Below, in pieces: positions 48,288 to 58,074 of a stretch of DNA of 64,000 bases. Source of the DNA: SKKY01 sp965228015. Its GTDB lineage: Bacteria; Bacillota; Peptococcia; Peptococcales; SKKY01. Location: NCBI GenBank assembly GCA_965228015.1, contig OZ245787.1, positions 1,550,001 to 1,614,000 on the forward strand. Reading direction: 5' to 3'. Below the pieces are notes generated by a model. That model saw only the letters and a list, made by a program, of their open reading frames with translations, did not search any database and had not been told where the DNA came from. The translations under genes were made by a program, and so were the position numbers. Numbering within the stretch: position 1 is the first letter of the stretch; every line of letters begins with the position of its first letter.

Positions 48288-48792
48288 GGTGGTACCCTCC
48301 TTAATGGAAAGCAAATAATCTTCCATTGTAATTGAAAAGCTGTAAATATCGTTTTTCAAACCTTCTGACTTAAAACCTGCATTAATAAAAGCTTTAACAG
48401 ATCGCAAATTTCTTTTGTCAATTTCTGCAATAAGTCTTTCAGAACGTATTTCAAAAAAAGTAACCTTCATACTTTCTCTGATAGTACAGGGACCCAGCTT
48501 TTGTCCCCAATTATTTCGGTCACCAATGGCAATTACAATCTCTGATTCATTTCCCTTTGTTGCCAGGCGGACAAATCCTACAGGTTCATTCTTTTTGTTA
48601 TAAGCCATAAAAAAACGGCCGTTTTGGTTAAAAAAGTGAGTCAGAACTGGAAGCTGTACCCGGTTAATAACATTTTCTATATCCTCAGAGACATCTTGAT
48701 CATCTGTCAGATATTTTGCAACCTCTTCATCTTGCAGCCACTTTATTAATGTTAGCGCATTTTCCCTGGTTATTTCAGGGTATAAAAATATA
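48288..48792 (-). pseudogene. GNAT acetyltransferase, 5' end cut off by ISL3 copy C
   Basis: About 165 residues of a RimJ/RimL-type GNAT domain: PEITRENALTLIKWLQDEEV, FFMAYNKKNEPVGFVRLA, IVIAIGDRNNWGQKLGPCTI (acetyl-CoA loop), LIAEIDKRNLRSVKAFINAGF. The open frame extends about 20 codons into the IS, which does not belong to the gene. The likely original start, ATG 50205 with AAGGA, lies beyond the IS. No stop separates it from the Rnk-like frame (EDYLLSIKEGTTVSDA). Confidence 0.8.
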
Positions 48793-50179
48793 GGTTCTAC
48801 AATAAATGTTGGGGTGGTAAAAACCATTCTGACATTTATTTGCGAAAAAATACAGAGCATTGGGTAAATCCATATTAGAGAACACCCACTGTAATCTAAG
48901 GAGGAATTTACTTATGCTCTATAATAACTATTATATTAAAAAATTAATTGGTTTTAAAGGGATAATTTTAGAACAATTAGAAACTTCTTCTGATTCAATG
49001 TCCTTTTCTTTTTCTCTGGAGATTAAAACTCACAATTACCCCAAATGCCATCAACAAACCAATAAAGTTCATGATTACAGAATTCAAATGATAAAAGATA
49101 TTTCCATCTCAGGGAAGAAAACCTACCTTTACTATAAAAAAAGAAGGTACGTTTGTAATCACTGCAATAAAAAATTCTACGAAAAAAATGATTTTCTCCC
49201 CCGCTATCAAAGAATGACCAGCAGGCTGATAAAATACATAATTACTCGAATGAAAAATGTTTACTCTGTATCTGATATTGCCAAAGAGAATAATATTTCA
49301 CCATCAACGGCTCTCAGGCTTTTTAGATTCATAAACTATTCCCTAACAAAATTGCCCGAAGTAATCTCTATTGATGAATTTAAAGGTAATGCCGGGGGCA
49401 AAAAGTACCAGTGCATATTAACTGATCCCTAAAACAAGAAGGTACTTGATATTCTTCACGGAAGAGAACAACACATTTTATCGGACTATTTCAGGAAATT
49501 CAATGACAGGGATAAAGTAAAATACTTCATTATGGATATGTGGCAACCTTACAAGGATATTGCTGAAACATATTTTAAAAATGCAACTATCATTATCGAT
49601 AAATTCCATTTCATTAGGCAGGTCACTTGGGCATTTGAAAGAATTAGGAAAGATGAGCAAAAGAAATTTGCCAAGGAAAGGCGAAGATATTTCAAAAGAA
49701 GTCGCTCCCTTCTCTTAAAAAGAATGAAGTATTTAACTCCTGAAGAAATTGACCAGGTAAACGTTATGCTTGCTACTTCTGAGAAACTGCAAAAAGCTTA
49801 TATGTTAAAAGAAAAATTTTATAACTTTGTTGACAGCAGTGATTTAGAAAGTGCAAAAAAGAATTTGAAAGCCTGGTATATGTTTGTTATGTCCTGTGAG
49901 TTTGAAGAATTCGATAAATGCTCCAGAACCATTTTCAACTGGCAGAAATATATTCTTAATTCATTTACTTGTACTTATACTAACGGATATACAGAAGGAG
50001 TTAACAACAAAATTAAGGTTTTAAAAAGAAATGCTTATGGTGTAAGAAATTTTTGGAGATTCAAAAACAGAATAATGCACGTAATGAACTAAAAACAATT
50101 TAAAAAAGTACCGCATTTTTCAATGCGGTACTCATGGAATCTAATCTAATTGGGTTGCTCCAACATTTGACAAAGAACC
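48793..50179 (+). mobile_element. ISL3-like insertion sequence, copy C
   Basis: 1387 bp in the opposite orientation to copies A and B. Ends GGTTCTACAATAAATGTTGG and, reversed at 50179, GGTTCTTTGTCAAATGTTGG. The 8-bp flanks AAAATATA and AAAAAATA differ at one base, so a decayed target duplication is likely. It splits a GNAT gene. Confidence 0.92.
48914..50092 (+). pseudogene. ISL3-family transposase, single premature stop (copy C)
   Basis: 392 codons from ATG 48914 (AAGGAGG upstream), open except TAA at 49430 replacing Gln in TDPQNKK. Zinc ribbon (CNHCNKKFYEK), HTH, SIDEFKG, DMWQPYKD and YTEGVNNKIK all present; Trp of QVTWAF is intact, unlike copies A and B. Readthrough would restore the protein. 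Confidence 0.9.
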
Positions 50180-50205
50180 AAAAAATAAAAGGCACCTTCA
50201 TTCAT
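50180..50205 (-). pseudogene. Orphaned start of the interrupted GNAT gene
   Basis: ATG 50205 preceded at eight bases by AAGGA reads MNEGAFYFF into the IS right end. Joined to 48792 after removing one duplication, it enters the GNAT frame only with a one-base adjustment in the T run, so assignment is probable, not certain. The 200 bases further upstream hold no other gene and should contain its promoter. Confidence 0.5.
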
Positions 50206-50381
50206 ACCACACATCCTTCTTGTCGTATTAAATAAAAGCCTTTCATAGAAAGTTAAAACTATGACAGTTCTTTATTAAACCCCATTATATTAATCTTTAT
50301 TTAGAAATTCAAATTTAGTGGTAATAGTGTGCTATAATCAAAAAGTCGCAAGACATTAAAAATTTAGAATGAGGTATGTTT

Positions 50382-51032
50382 ATGGATAAAGAATTAAAAG
50401 CTGGAGATATTGTTCTTCTTAAAGTTGTTGATGTAAAAGAATTTGGGGCGTTTCTTGATGCGGGCCTGGAAGAGGATATTCTTTTGCCAAAAAAAGAAAT
50501 GACAGGACAGGTTAAAAAGGGCGAAATATGTTTAGTTGCACTAAAAGAAAATTTAAGAACTAAAAATTTATTTGGCACTATGCATTTGTATGATTTTTTA
50601 GAAACAGAATCTCCCTACAAAAAAAATGACATGGTAAAGGGAACTGTATATAAGACAAACAAAAATATGGGTGTATTTATTGCGGTTGATGATAAGTTTC
50701 ATGGTCTGATTTTGAACAAGGAATTATATGGTAATTTTGAAATCGGTGATAATGTTGAAGTGAGGATTAAAAATGTAAGGGAAGGTGGGAAACTTGAATT
50801 GAGTACCCGTAAGCCAGCTTATAGTGAAATAGAGGAAGATGCTAAAAAGATTGTGGACTATTTAAAAGAAAATGATGGAAAAGCAACTTTGAATGATAAC
50901 AGTTCTCCAGAGGAAATTAAGGATATTTTTAATATAAGTAAGAAAGCATTTAAACGTGCCGTTGGGCGTTTGTTAAAAGAAGGTGCCATTGAAATTACAG
51001 ATAATGGAATAAAATCAAACTGGGTTGAATAA
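50382..51032 (+). CDS. cvfB: S1-domain RNA-binding protein, CvfB/YitL-like
   Basis: 216 residues. Two S1-type beta barrels (GDIVLLKVVDVKEFGAFLDA about 8-65; MVKGTVYKTNKNMGVFIAV about 78-140) and a C-terminal winged helix (AFKRAVGRLLKEGAIEI). Family members are usually about 280 residues with one more S1 repeat, so this is a short form. Probable role in mRNA turnover or translation. ATG 50382 with GAGG eight bases upstream is preferred to ATG 50376. Intact. Confidence 0.82.
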   Translation: MDKELKAGDIVLLKVVDVKEFGAFLDAGLEEDILLPKKEMTGQVKKGEICLVALKENLRTKNLFGTMHLYDFLETESPYKKNDMVKGTVYKTNKNMGVFIAVDDKFHGLILNKELYGNFEIGDNVEVRIKNVREGGKLELSTRKPAYSEIEEDAKKIVDYLKENDGKATLNDNSSPEEIKDIFNISKKAFKRAVGRLLKEGAIEITDNGIKSNWVE

Positions 51033-51071
51033 AGAAAAAAATAGGAATATAATAAATTCCGTTAATGAGAT

Positions 51072-51159
51072 GCGGGAATGGCGGAATTGGCAGACGCGCT
51101 AGATTCAGGCTCTAGAGAGCTTTGTGCTTGTGCAGGTTCAAGTCCTGTTTCCCGCACCA
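51072..51159 (+). tRNA. tRNA-Leu, anticodon CAG
   Basis: 88 bases with encoded CCA. Acceptor GCGGGAA/TTCCCGC, D loop GGCGGAATTGGCAGACGCGC, anticodon stem TAGA/TCTA with loop TTCAGGC (CAG at 51106-51108), a long variable arm GAGCTTTGTGCTTGT as in Leu tRNAs, and T arm GCAGGTTCAAGTCCTGT. Confidence 0.96.
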
Positions 51160-51318
51160 TTAATTAGGTATCTTTTTTGATTCCGAAAGGCTTCGAACAA
51201 TTTGTCCATGTTACAGGGGAAGTCTTGTTGTATGATTATGAAGTCTTGGATATATATAAAATGCAAGTAAAAAATCTAAGCCTTGGGTGCCGAATTGGGG
51301 ATTTTTTAGGAGAAAAAA

Positions 51319-52174
51319 ATGGCAAAATTAATTGTTTTTATCGACATTGAGGTTGGCGTTGATGATAAAAGAATTCATGATTTAGGTGCAGTACGTAGTG
51401 ATCGAGCTACATTTCACAGCTCGTCTATACAAGAATTTTGTGCATTTATTTCCGGGTCAGAATACTTATGCGGGCATAATATCGTTCACCATGATATGAA
51501 ATATATCAAGCCTCATATCACTAGTAGTTTTTTATAAATACATTGATACCCTATACCTTTCTCCATTACTTTTTCCCAAAAGACCTTATCATGCTTTGCT
51601 GAAAGATGATAAACTCCAATCAGATGAGCTTAACAATCCCCTTAATGATGCTCAAAAGTCAGAAAAGCTCTTTTATGATGAGGTAAATGCTTTTCACGCA
51701 CTGTCATTTCAAATAAAGCAAATATACGGCTGTCTTTTGTATAAATTTGAAGAATTTAAAGGTTTTTTCGAATATGTAAAATTTGTGCCGTATAATTCTA
51801 ATGTAGAAAAACTCATTGCCACCGAATTTAACGGAAAAATATGCTCTAATGCAGATATTTCACTATTAATTAGGTACTATCCCATCGAATTGGCATATGC
51901 ACTTGCGCTTATAGGAAGTGATGACTATCATCCCATTACACCGCGGTGGCTCCTTAAAAACTACCCCAAAATAGAAAATGCTATTAAATTTCTCTGTAAC
52001 ACTCCATGTAATAATGGATGTAGTTACTGCTCTGATGCGCTTAACATTCACAAGGAGCTTAAGAAAATATTCGGATATGATAGTTTCCGTACCTATAACG
52101 GGGAACATTTGCAGGAAAAAGCAGCTCAGGCGGCTGTTGATGGTAAATCACTGCTTGTAATGGTCAAGCATCTT
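51319..52174 (+). pseudogene. RecQ-like helicase with N-terminal exonuclease, 5' part
   Basis: ATG 51319 after TTTAGGAG. N-terminal DEDD 3'-5' exonuclease motifs: FIDIEVGVDDKRIHDLGAV, then CGHNIVHHDMKYI. After a frameshift near 51535 it continues with KYIDTLYLSPLLFPKRPYH, LELAYALALIGSDDYHPITP, a Cys pair region (CNTPCNNGCSYC) and AAQAAVDGKSLLVMV, which is the run-up to RecQ helicase motif I. There the IS3 element begins; the Walker A and the rest of the helicase core are missing. Confidence 0.78.
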
Positions 52175-52195
52175 TGTAACACTAAGTACGGAAAA

Positions 52196-53053
52196 TCAGT
52201 TTATATTTCGTGCTTCAAATGGAGTCAGCCCTCCATTGTATGAATGAGGTCGAATGTGGTTGTACCACACATAAACATATTTATTGATAGTTTCATCTAA
52301 TTGTAGGTCGGTTTCAAATTTTTGGTAGTAAATAAGCTCTGACTTAAGTGATTTATAAAATCTCTCCATTGGAGCGTTATCATATGGGCAACCTGTTTTA
52401 CTCATGCTTTGCCTTATTCCTTGGCTTTTGCAGTACTCTACGAAAGCCCATGAGGTGAACTGTACCCCCTGATCTGAATGTAAGACTAACCCTTCATCTG
52501 GACTCTCTCTTTCGAGAGCTTTAGACAAGGCTTCTATTGCCAGATCTGAGTTGATTCATTTTGAGTTAACCGTTGCTATTGCTTCCCTTTTTGCTAAATC
52601 TATAATAGTACAATTATAACGCATTTTACCGTTTGTTAATCTTATATAGGTGAAATCAGTACACCATACTTTATTTCTTTCTGTGACAGAGAAATTTTGA
52701 TTAAGAATATTGGGAAATACTTTGTTCTTTTCACCTTTTACATACTTGGGCCTTTTTCTTACAGTGATTGCATGCAGGTTTAATTCCTTGTTCATATACT
52801 TATGTGTTGTTGTCTTACTAATAAATATATTTTGCCTTGCAAGAAAAGCGACCATCCACCTATGGCCGATAATGCGTCCATTATTGTAATAAATACTTTT
52901 TATGTTTTCTTGAACTTTAGCCTTTCCTTCACGATACGTGGATTTTCTGTTCTTTAAGTAATTGTAGTACACATTCGGAGAGAGGTTGAACTTGCGGCAT
53001 AACCAGCGCAATCCAAACTCAAGTTTATAGGCATCAATGAACCGATATACCAC
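52196..53053 (-). pseudogene. IS3-family transposase OrfB, one stop
   Basis: DDE integrase-type transposase: VYRFIDAYKLEFGLRWLCRKF, RIIGHRWMVAFL, NKVWCTDFTYIRLTNGKM (Asp 1), GLVLHSDQGVQFTSWAF (Asp 2), YDNAPMERFYKSLKSE (Glu), HIRPHSYNGGLTPFEA. TGA at 52553 interrupts it between TVNSK and INSDLAIEAL. Confidence 0.88.
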
Positions 53054-53336
53054 TAATCGATTTCCTTTGCGAAGAATGCCGCTGCTTTTTTAGGAAGTCA
53101 TTTTCCTTTTGAAGTTCCATAAGCTTCTTGTTAAGCGCTCTATATTCCTCTGGTGATATTGCGTTTTCTTTATTTTGTGGTTTTGTGTAATGACATTCTT
53201 CGCTGTATTTTTTTATCCATCCGGACATTGTTGATTTTGATACACCGTAGGTTGCAAAAAGATCACCAAGGCTTTTGCCTTTTAGATATTCACGTACAAC
53301 CTCCTTCTTGAATTCTAAATCGTAATGTTTGCTCAT
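53034..53336 (-). CDS. IS3-family OrfA, possibly frameshifted at its end
   Basis: 100 residues, helix-turn-helix protein (YDLEFKKEVVREYLKGKS, ATYGVSKSTMSGWIKKY) with a leucine-zipper region (EYRALNKKLMELQKENDFLKK). The usual family ending after FLKK is AAAFFAKE; here one more A in the AAAAAAG run would restore it. That run could also be the programmed -1 frameshift site that joins OrfA to OrfB. ATG 53336. Confidence 0.75.
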   Translation of the reverse strand: MSKHYDLEFKKEVVREYLKGKSLGDLFATYGVSKSTMSGWIKKYSEECHYTKPQNKENAISPEEYRALNKKLMELQKENDFLKKQRHSSQRKSISGISVH

Positions 53337-53390
53337 TTTGTAATCCTCCTAGTTCGGGTTTATTATATATTATCCGTACTAGGTGTTACA

Positions 53391-54003
53391 ACAAGACTAT
53401 ACCATTACAATCAAACTATGAAGACTTTTATACAGATGAGATTGGTGCTGTATATTTTTCTACGATCCATAAATCTAAGGGCAGAGAGTTTGATAAAGTA
53501 TATTTACTGTTGAGAAATATATCTGTCACTAATAATGAAGAGAAACGAAAGTTATATATAGCAATGACCAGAGCCAAAGAATCTTTGTACATTCACTATA
53601 ACACTAATATTTTCAATAAATATTCTGTTGATAATATCATTAAAAATGAAGATACAACAGAATATGACGAACCTTCGGAAATATCTTTACAACTGACCCA
53701 TAAAGATGTTATCCTTAATTTTTTAAGGATAAGAAGGAGATAATCCTAAAGCTTCGTAGTGGTGATAAACTTTTGGTATTGGGAAATTTTCTTGCTACTG
53801 AAGTAAATGGGAGAAAGGTTAGTGTGGTAAAATTCTCAAAGGCTTTTTCAGAGAAACCGGTGAATCTCAAAAACAAGGGATATGAGCCGGTCAGTGCTAA
53901 TATAGCATATGTAGTTGCCTGGCAAAGAGAAGAAGATAGGGAAGAATCCGCTATTATTTTGCCGATTCTGCTTCTTGAGTATAAAGATAGCGTCAATAAT
54001 TAA
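53391..54003 (+). pseudogene. RecQ-like helicase, 3' part
   Basis: Resumes on the far side of the IS3 element with UvrD/RecQ-type C-terminal helicase motifs: FSTIHKSKGREFDKVYLLL and KRKLYIAMTRAKESLYIH, then IILKLRSGDKLLVLGN and VNLKNKGYEPVSANIAYVVAWQRE near the end. A frameshift lies near 53725. The helicase core between the 5' and 3' parts, likely many hundreds of residues, is absent from the window. Confidence 0.78.
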
Positions 54004-54079
54004 AAATGATTTCTATGTAAATTATATGAGTCAACTTCTACCTTTCAAATAAAAAAATAATATACTGAGAATAATAACC

Positions 54080-54112
54080 AAAGGTCTCATGATTTCTCAT
54101 GAGACCTTTTTT
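54080..54112. terminator. Bidirectional terminator
   Basis: AAAGGTCTCATGA and TCATGAGACCTTT pair around TTTC, with T runs on both sides; between the helicase remnant and the DUF427 gene. Confidence 0.9.
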
Positions 54113-54122
54113 CTTTTCCTTA

Positions 54123-54409
54123 TTAAACTTCTTCTACATTTACATATCCGGTATCAAAGGCAATATAGCCGGTAATTTCTTTTGCTGCTTCTTTGGGCCC
54201 TGGATAATACCAGGCAGCATTTTCACTTAACTCGGCTCCCTGAATATGATAGTAGTAAGCCAGGCTTTTCCAGGGACAGGTGGTGTGATGATCGCTTTCT
54301 TTTAAAAAGGATTTCTCTACTGCAGCTTTCGGGAAATGTGGTTACCCTCAAGAAAAATTGTATTATCTGATTTGGCAATCTCTTTCCCTTCATAGGTAGC
54401 TCTGATCAT
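54123..54409 (-). pseudogene. DUF427-family protein, frameshifted
   Basis: About 95 residues. MIRATYEGKEIAKSDNTIFL, then after a frameshift near 54340 FPKAAVEKSFLKESDHHTTC, WKSLAYYYHIQGAEL, AWYYPGPKEAAKEI, and the ending YIAFDTGYVNVEEV. The conserved PKAAVEKSFL and CPWKG-like blocks identify DUF427. Function unknown. It is 18 bases from the hydA stop, on the same strand, so may be read through from the hydrogenase operon. Confidence 0.8.
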
Positions 54410-54426
54410 TTTAAATCACCCTATTT

Positions 54427-56169
54427 CTATATCCTTTTTCTTGGCACATAGTGGGTGTGAAGAAGGCTATGTGCCTTTTCTCCTCCAGGTTCACCAAGAT
54501 ACTCTTCATATAATTTTTTGATATAGGGGTTTTCGTGAGATTTACGAATCTTCTTATTTTGGTCTGACTGATAAATAGCCATCTGTCTTTTTTTGATAAT
54601 TTCCATATCTCCATGATGGTAAGGCTGACCACCGCCACCAATACATCCTCCTGGACATGCCATGATTTCAATAGCATCGAAGTGGGAAATCCCTTTTTGG
54701 ATATCCTCAAGAAGTTTTCTGGCATTGCCAAGACCGTGGGCGATACCGATTCTTAAATTTCTCTCGCCTATTTTAACTGTTGTAGAACGAATTCCTTCCA
54801 TTCCTCTAAGTTGCTTAAAATTAACTTCCTCTAGAGTTTCCTTGGTCATCCATTCATAAGCAGTACGAATTGCAGCTTCTATAACTCCTCCGGTTGTTCC
54901 GAAGATAACTGCCGCTCCAGTACTTTCTCCCAGAATAGAATCAAAATTACTGTCTTGAAGTCTGGTGAAACTTACCCCGGCTTCAATAAGCATATGTCCC
55001 AGCTCTCTGGTGGTAATTACTATATCTACATTATCATTATCATCCTTGGTAAGTTCTGAACGCTTAGCTTCAGCCTTTTTAGCCAGACAGGGCATTACTG
55101 AGACCATTACGATATCTTTAGGGTCGATGCCAATTTTTTCAGCGTAATAGCTTTTGGTAATTGCTCCAAGCATAATCATTGGAGATTTACAGGTTGAGGG
55201 AATGTCCAAAAGATCTGGAAACTGGTGCTCAAAGAATTTAACCCAGGCAGGGCAGCAGCTTGTTAGCATTGGCAGAGTTCCACCATTTTCAATCCTGTTA
55301 ATAAGCTCTGTAGCTTCTTCCATAATGGTTAAATCTGCTCCAAAATTTGTATCAAAAACCGCATCGAAGTGAAGAGTCTTCAGGGCACTTACAAGTTTTC
55401 CCGTGCTTATTGTTCCAGGCTCCATTCCGAATATTTCACCAATGGCAACCCGTACTGCAGGTGCTGCCTGAACAACAACGTGTTTTTTAGGATTATTCAA
55501 TGCCTGCCATACTTTAGTAGTGTTATCAATTTCAGTAAGAGCAGCCGTTGGGCATACAGCAACACACTGTCCGCAAAAAGTACAGGAAGTATCTGCCATG
55601 TCCAGATGAAAAGCGGGACCAACAATAACGTTGAAACCTCTGTCTACTGCAGATAAAATTCCGCAGGTTTGCAGTTCGTTACAAACAGTTTCGCAACGGC
55701 GACACATTATACATTTATTAGGATCTTTTATTAATACAAAGGAGGAGCTATCCTTTTCGTAGTGCATTTTCTCTCCAGTATAGTGAATTTCTCTGACGTT
55801 TAGATCCTGAGCCAGTTTTTGTAAATCGCAATTCAGGTTTTTGGTACAAACCAGGCAGTCGGAGGGGTGATTGGAAAGTAAAAGCTCTACAGCCATTCTT
55901 CTGGCAGAAATTGCTCTGATAGTATCTGTACGGATTACCATACCATCGGTACAAACCTCTGCGCAGGAAGGTACAAGGTTCCGTCTTCCTTCAACCTCTA
56001 TTACACAAACTCGGCAGGATGCATTTTGATTTTTTATACCAAATTCTTTCAGGTCAAGATGACACAGAGTTGGAATTTTTAGATTAACCTGGCGGGAAGC
56101 TTCCAAAATGGTTGTTCCCTCAGGGACTTGTATATGCATATCATTTATTACAATACTTAACATTTTCAT
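54427..56169 (-). CDS. hydA: [FeFe] hydrogenase catalytic subunit HydA
   Basis: 580 residues, intact. Interconverts H+ and H2. From the N terminus: [2Fe-2S] (CHLDLKEFG, ASCRVCVIEVEG), His-ligated cluster (NHPSDCLVCTKNLNCDLQ), two [4Fe-4S] sites (CIMCRRCETVC; CTFCGQCVAVCP), and the H-cluster motifs TSCCPAWVKF, VMPCLAKKAEA and ACPGGCIGGGGQP. With HydB and HydC it forms the NAD-linked, usually electron-bifurcating complex that uses ferredoxin and NADH together. The C-terminal extension (SENPYIKKLYEEYLG) is normal for the type. Confidence 0.97.
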   Translation of the reverse strand: MKMLSIVINDMHIQVPEGTTILEASRQVNLKIPTLCHLDLKEFGIKNQNASCRVCVIEVEGRRNLVPSCAEVCTDGMVIRTDTIRAISARRMAVELLLSNHPSDCLVCTKNLNCDLQKLAQDLNVREIHYTGEKMHYEKDSSSFVLIKDPNKCIMCRRCETVCNELQTCGILSAVDRGFNVIVGPAFHLDMADTSCTFCGQCVAVCPTAALTEIDNTTKVWQALNNPKKHVVVQAAPAVRVAIGEIFGMEPGTISTGKLVSALKTLHFDAVFDTNFGADLTIMEEATELINRIENGGTLPMLTSCCPAWVKFFEHQFPDLLDIPSTCKSPMIMLGAITKSYYAEKIGIDPKDIVMVSVMPCLAKKAEAKRSELTKDDNDNVDIVITTRELGHMLIEAGVSFTRLQDSNFDSILGESTGAAVIFGTTGGVIEAAIRTAYEWMTKETLEEVNFKQLRGMEGIRSTTVKIGERNLRIGIAHGLGNARKLLEDIQKGISHFDAIEIMACPGGCIGGGGQPYHHGDMEIIKKRQMAIYQSDQNKKIRKSHENPYIKKLYEEYLGEPGGEKAHSLLHTHYVPRKRI

Positions 56170-56181
56170 GGGGAAACCTCC

Positions 56182-58071
56182 TTATGGTTTGATAATTGCA
56201 TTAAAACGGCAGGCATCATAGCAGGCACCACAGCCAATACAAAGTTCGGGATCAATAACATGTTTTTCCTTAGGTTTTCCTGAAATTGCGTCAACAGGGC
56301 AAACCCTGGCACAGGCAGTACAGCCGATACATTTTTCTTCGATTATTGAATATTTTAATAGTGCCTTACATCTTCCTGCAGGGCAGGTTTTATCAACAAT
56401 ATGAGTAACATACTCGTCGTAAAAATACTCCAAGGTGCTGAGAACTGGATTTGGAGCCGATTGCCCCAGCCCGCAAAGGGAGCTGTCTTTAATCATTCTG
56501 CCAAGAGTCCGAAGGCTTTCAATATCCTCCATTTTCCCTTCCCCTTCAGAAATTCTAACAAGGATTTCGTGCATTCGTTTTGTTCCCAGACGGCAGGGTG
56601 TACATTTGCCGCAGGATTCATCTTGAGTAAATTCAAGATAAAATTTGGCAATGTCTACCATACAGTCATCTTCTTCCAGGACAATCATTCCCCCAGAGCC
56701 CATCATTGACCCAATGGCGAGAAGGCTTTCGTAGTCGATGGGGGTATCCAGATCCCGGGCAGTGATAACACCTCCGGAAGGTCCACCAGTTTGCACGGCT
56801 TTGAATTCCTTATCGTTAGCAATGCCGCCGCCGATCTCGTAAATAATTTCCCGGAGAGTTGTGCCCATAGGAACTTCAATTAAGCCGATATTATTAATTT
56901 TTCCTGCAAGGGAGAAAACTTTCGTTCCTTTGGATTTTTCTGTACCCATTGAGCAAAACCACTGAGGTCCGTTAAGAATTATTGGTGGTATATTGGCAAA
57001 GGTTTCTACGTTGTTAACAGAAGTAGGTTTTTTCTTATACCCTTCAATGGAGGGGAAAGGAGGTTTTTTAGTTGATTCTCCCCGTTTTCCTTCCACAGAG
57101 TGGATAAGGGCAGTTTCCTCACCGCAAACGAAGGCTCCCGCACCAAGCTTTATTTTAATGTCAAAGTTGAATCTGCTGTCAAAAATATCTTTTCCCAAAA
57201 AGCCCAGGTCGTAGGCTTCTTTGATAGCGATTTCTAGACGCTGGATTGCTAGTGGATACTCAGCACGGATATAAATAATTCCCTGAGATGCTCCGGTAGC
57301 GTAGCCGGCAATGGCCATGGCTTCCAGAACTGTGTGAGGATCTCCTTCGAGAATCGAGCGATCCATAAAAGCTCCTGGATCTCCCTCATCTGCATTACAG
57401 AAAATATATTTTTCATCAGAAACCGGCTTTCTTGTTGCCTCCCACTTTAAACCAACAGGGAATCCACCGCCTCCACGACCTCGAAGGCCGCTGGCTTTCA
57501 TAATTTCAATAACATCTTCAGGAATCATCGTTGTAAGAACTCTTCCCAGAGCCTCGTAACCCCTGTAGGCGATATACTCGAGAATGTTTTCCGGGTCAAT
57601 ATTTCCGCAATTTCGCAAGGCAATCCGGTGCTGCTTTTTATAGAAGCTGATATCATGCTGTTTAGGCAGATGCTCATGAGTTTTTGGATCTTCGTAGAGA
57701 AGGCGCTTAACAATTTTATTATTGACGATGTGTTCCTCGATCAGTTCTTCAATATCTTCCATTTTAACTTTTACATAGAAAACATCTTCAGGGTGAATTT
57801 TTATAATAGGGCCCTGGCTGCAAAAGCCGAAGCAACCTGTTTGAGAAACTAGAATTTCTTTATCCAGACCTCTTTTTTTGATTCCTTCACGGCAGGCTTC
57901 AATCATTTTTAAACTTTCAGCAGAAACACAGCCTGTGCCGCCGCAGAAAAGAATGTGACGTTTAAATTCATCCGTGGATTCGGGCACATCTTCCTCACGA
58001 AGCTTAATTTTTATAAACTCTTTGCTCTTTAATTCCCAGATCTCTTCAAGATTTTGAATTTTATTTTTCAT
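56182..58071 (-). CDS. hydB: NADH-binding hydrogenase subunit HydB
   Basis: 629 residues, intact. N-terminal thioredoxin-like [2Fe-2S] domain (CGGTGCVSAES, QTGCFGFCSQGP), NuoF core with FMN/NADH motif GRGGGGFPVGLKWEAT and CGEETALIHSVEGKRGE, SLBB segment, [4Fe-4S] motif ESCGKCTPCRLG, and two C-terminal ferredoxin sites (CIGCTACARVCPVDAI, CIGCGACYDACRFNAI). Site where NAD(H) and ferredoxin electrons meet in bifurcating hydrogenases. It lies 12 bases upstream of hydA. Confidence 0.97.
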   Translation of the reverse strand: MKNKIQNLEEIWELKSKEFIKIKLREEDVPESTDEFKRHILFCGGTGCVSAESLKMIEACREGIKKRGLDKEILVSQTGCFGFCSQGPIIKIHPEDVFYVKVKMEDIEELIEEHIVNNKIVKRLLYEDPKTHEHLPKQHDISFYKKQHRIALRNCGNIDPENILEYIAYRGYEALGRVLTTMIPEDVIEIMKASGLRGRGGGGFPVGLKWEATRKPVSDEKYIFCNADEGDPGAFMDRSILEGDPHTVLEAMAIAGYATGASQGIIYIRAEYPLAIQRLEIAIKEAYDLGFLGKDIFDSRFNFDIKIKLGAGAFVCGEETALIHSVEGKRGESTKKPPFPSIEGYKKKPTSVNNVETFANIPPIILNGPQWFCSMGTEKSKGTKVFSLAGKINNIGLIEVPMGTTLREIIYEIGGGIANDKEFKAVQTGGPSGGVITARDLDTPIDYESLLAIGSMMGSGGMIVLEEDDCMVDIAKFYLEFTQDESCGKCTPCRLGTKRMHEILVRISEGEGKMEDIESLRTLGRMIKDSSLCGLGQSAPNPVLSTLEYFYDEYVTHIVDKTCPAGRCKALLKYSIIEEKCIGCTACARVCPVDAISGKPKEKHVIDPELCIGCGACYDACRFNAIIKP

Positions 58072-58074
58072 AGA

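Larger units (their letters stand above)
52175..53390 (-). mobile_element. IS3-family insertion sequence inside the helicase gene
   Basis: About 1216 bp with terminal repeats TGTAACACTAAGTACGGA and, reversed at 53390, TGTAACACCTAGTACGGA. No clear 3- or 4-bp duplication flanks it and the host gene does not rejoin across it, so a deletion accompanied or followed insertion. Confidence 0.88.

Noticed and set aside
51168..51350. Short open frame between tRNA-Leu and the helicase gene (FEQFVHVTGEVLLYDYEV)
   Set aside because: No ribosome binding site at its TTG start and it overlaps the helicase start in another frame; no family recognised. Could be a gene remnant but not supportable.
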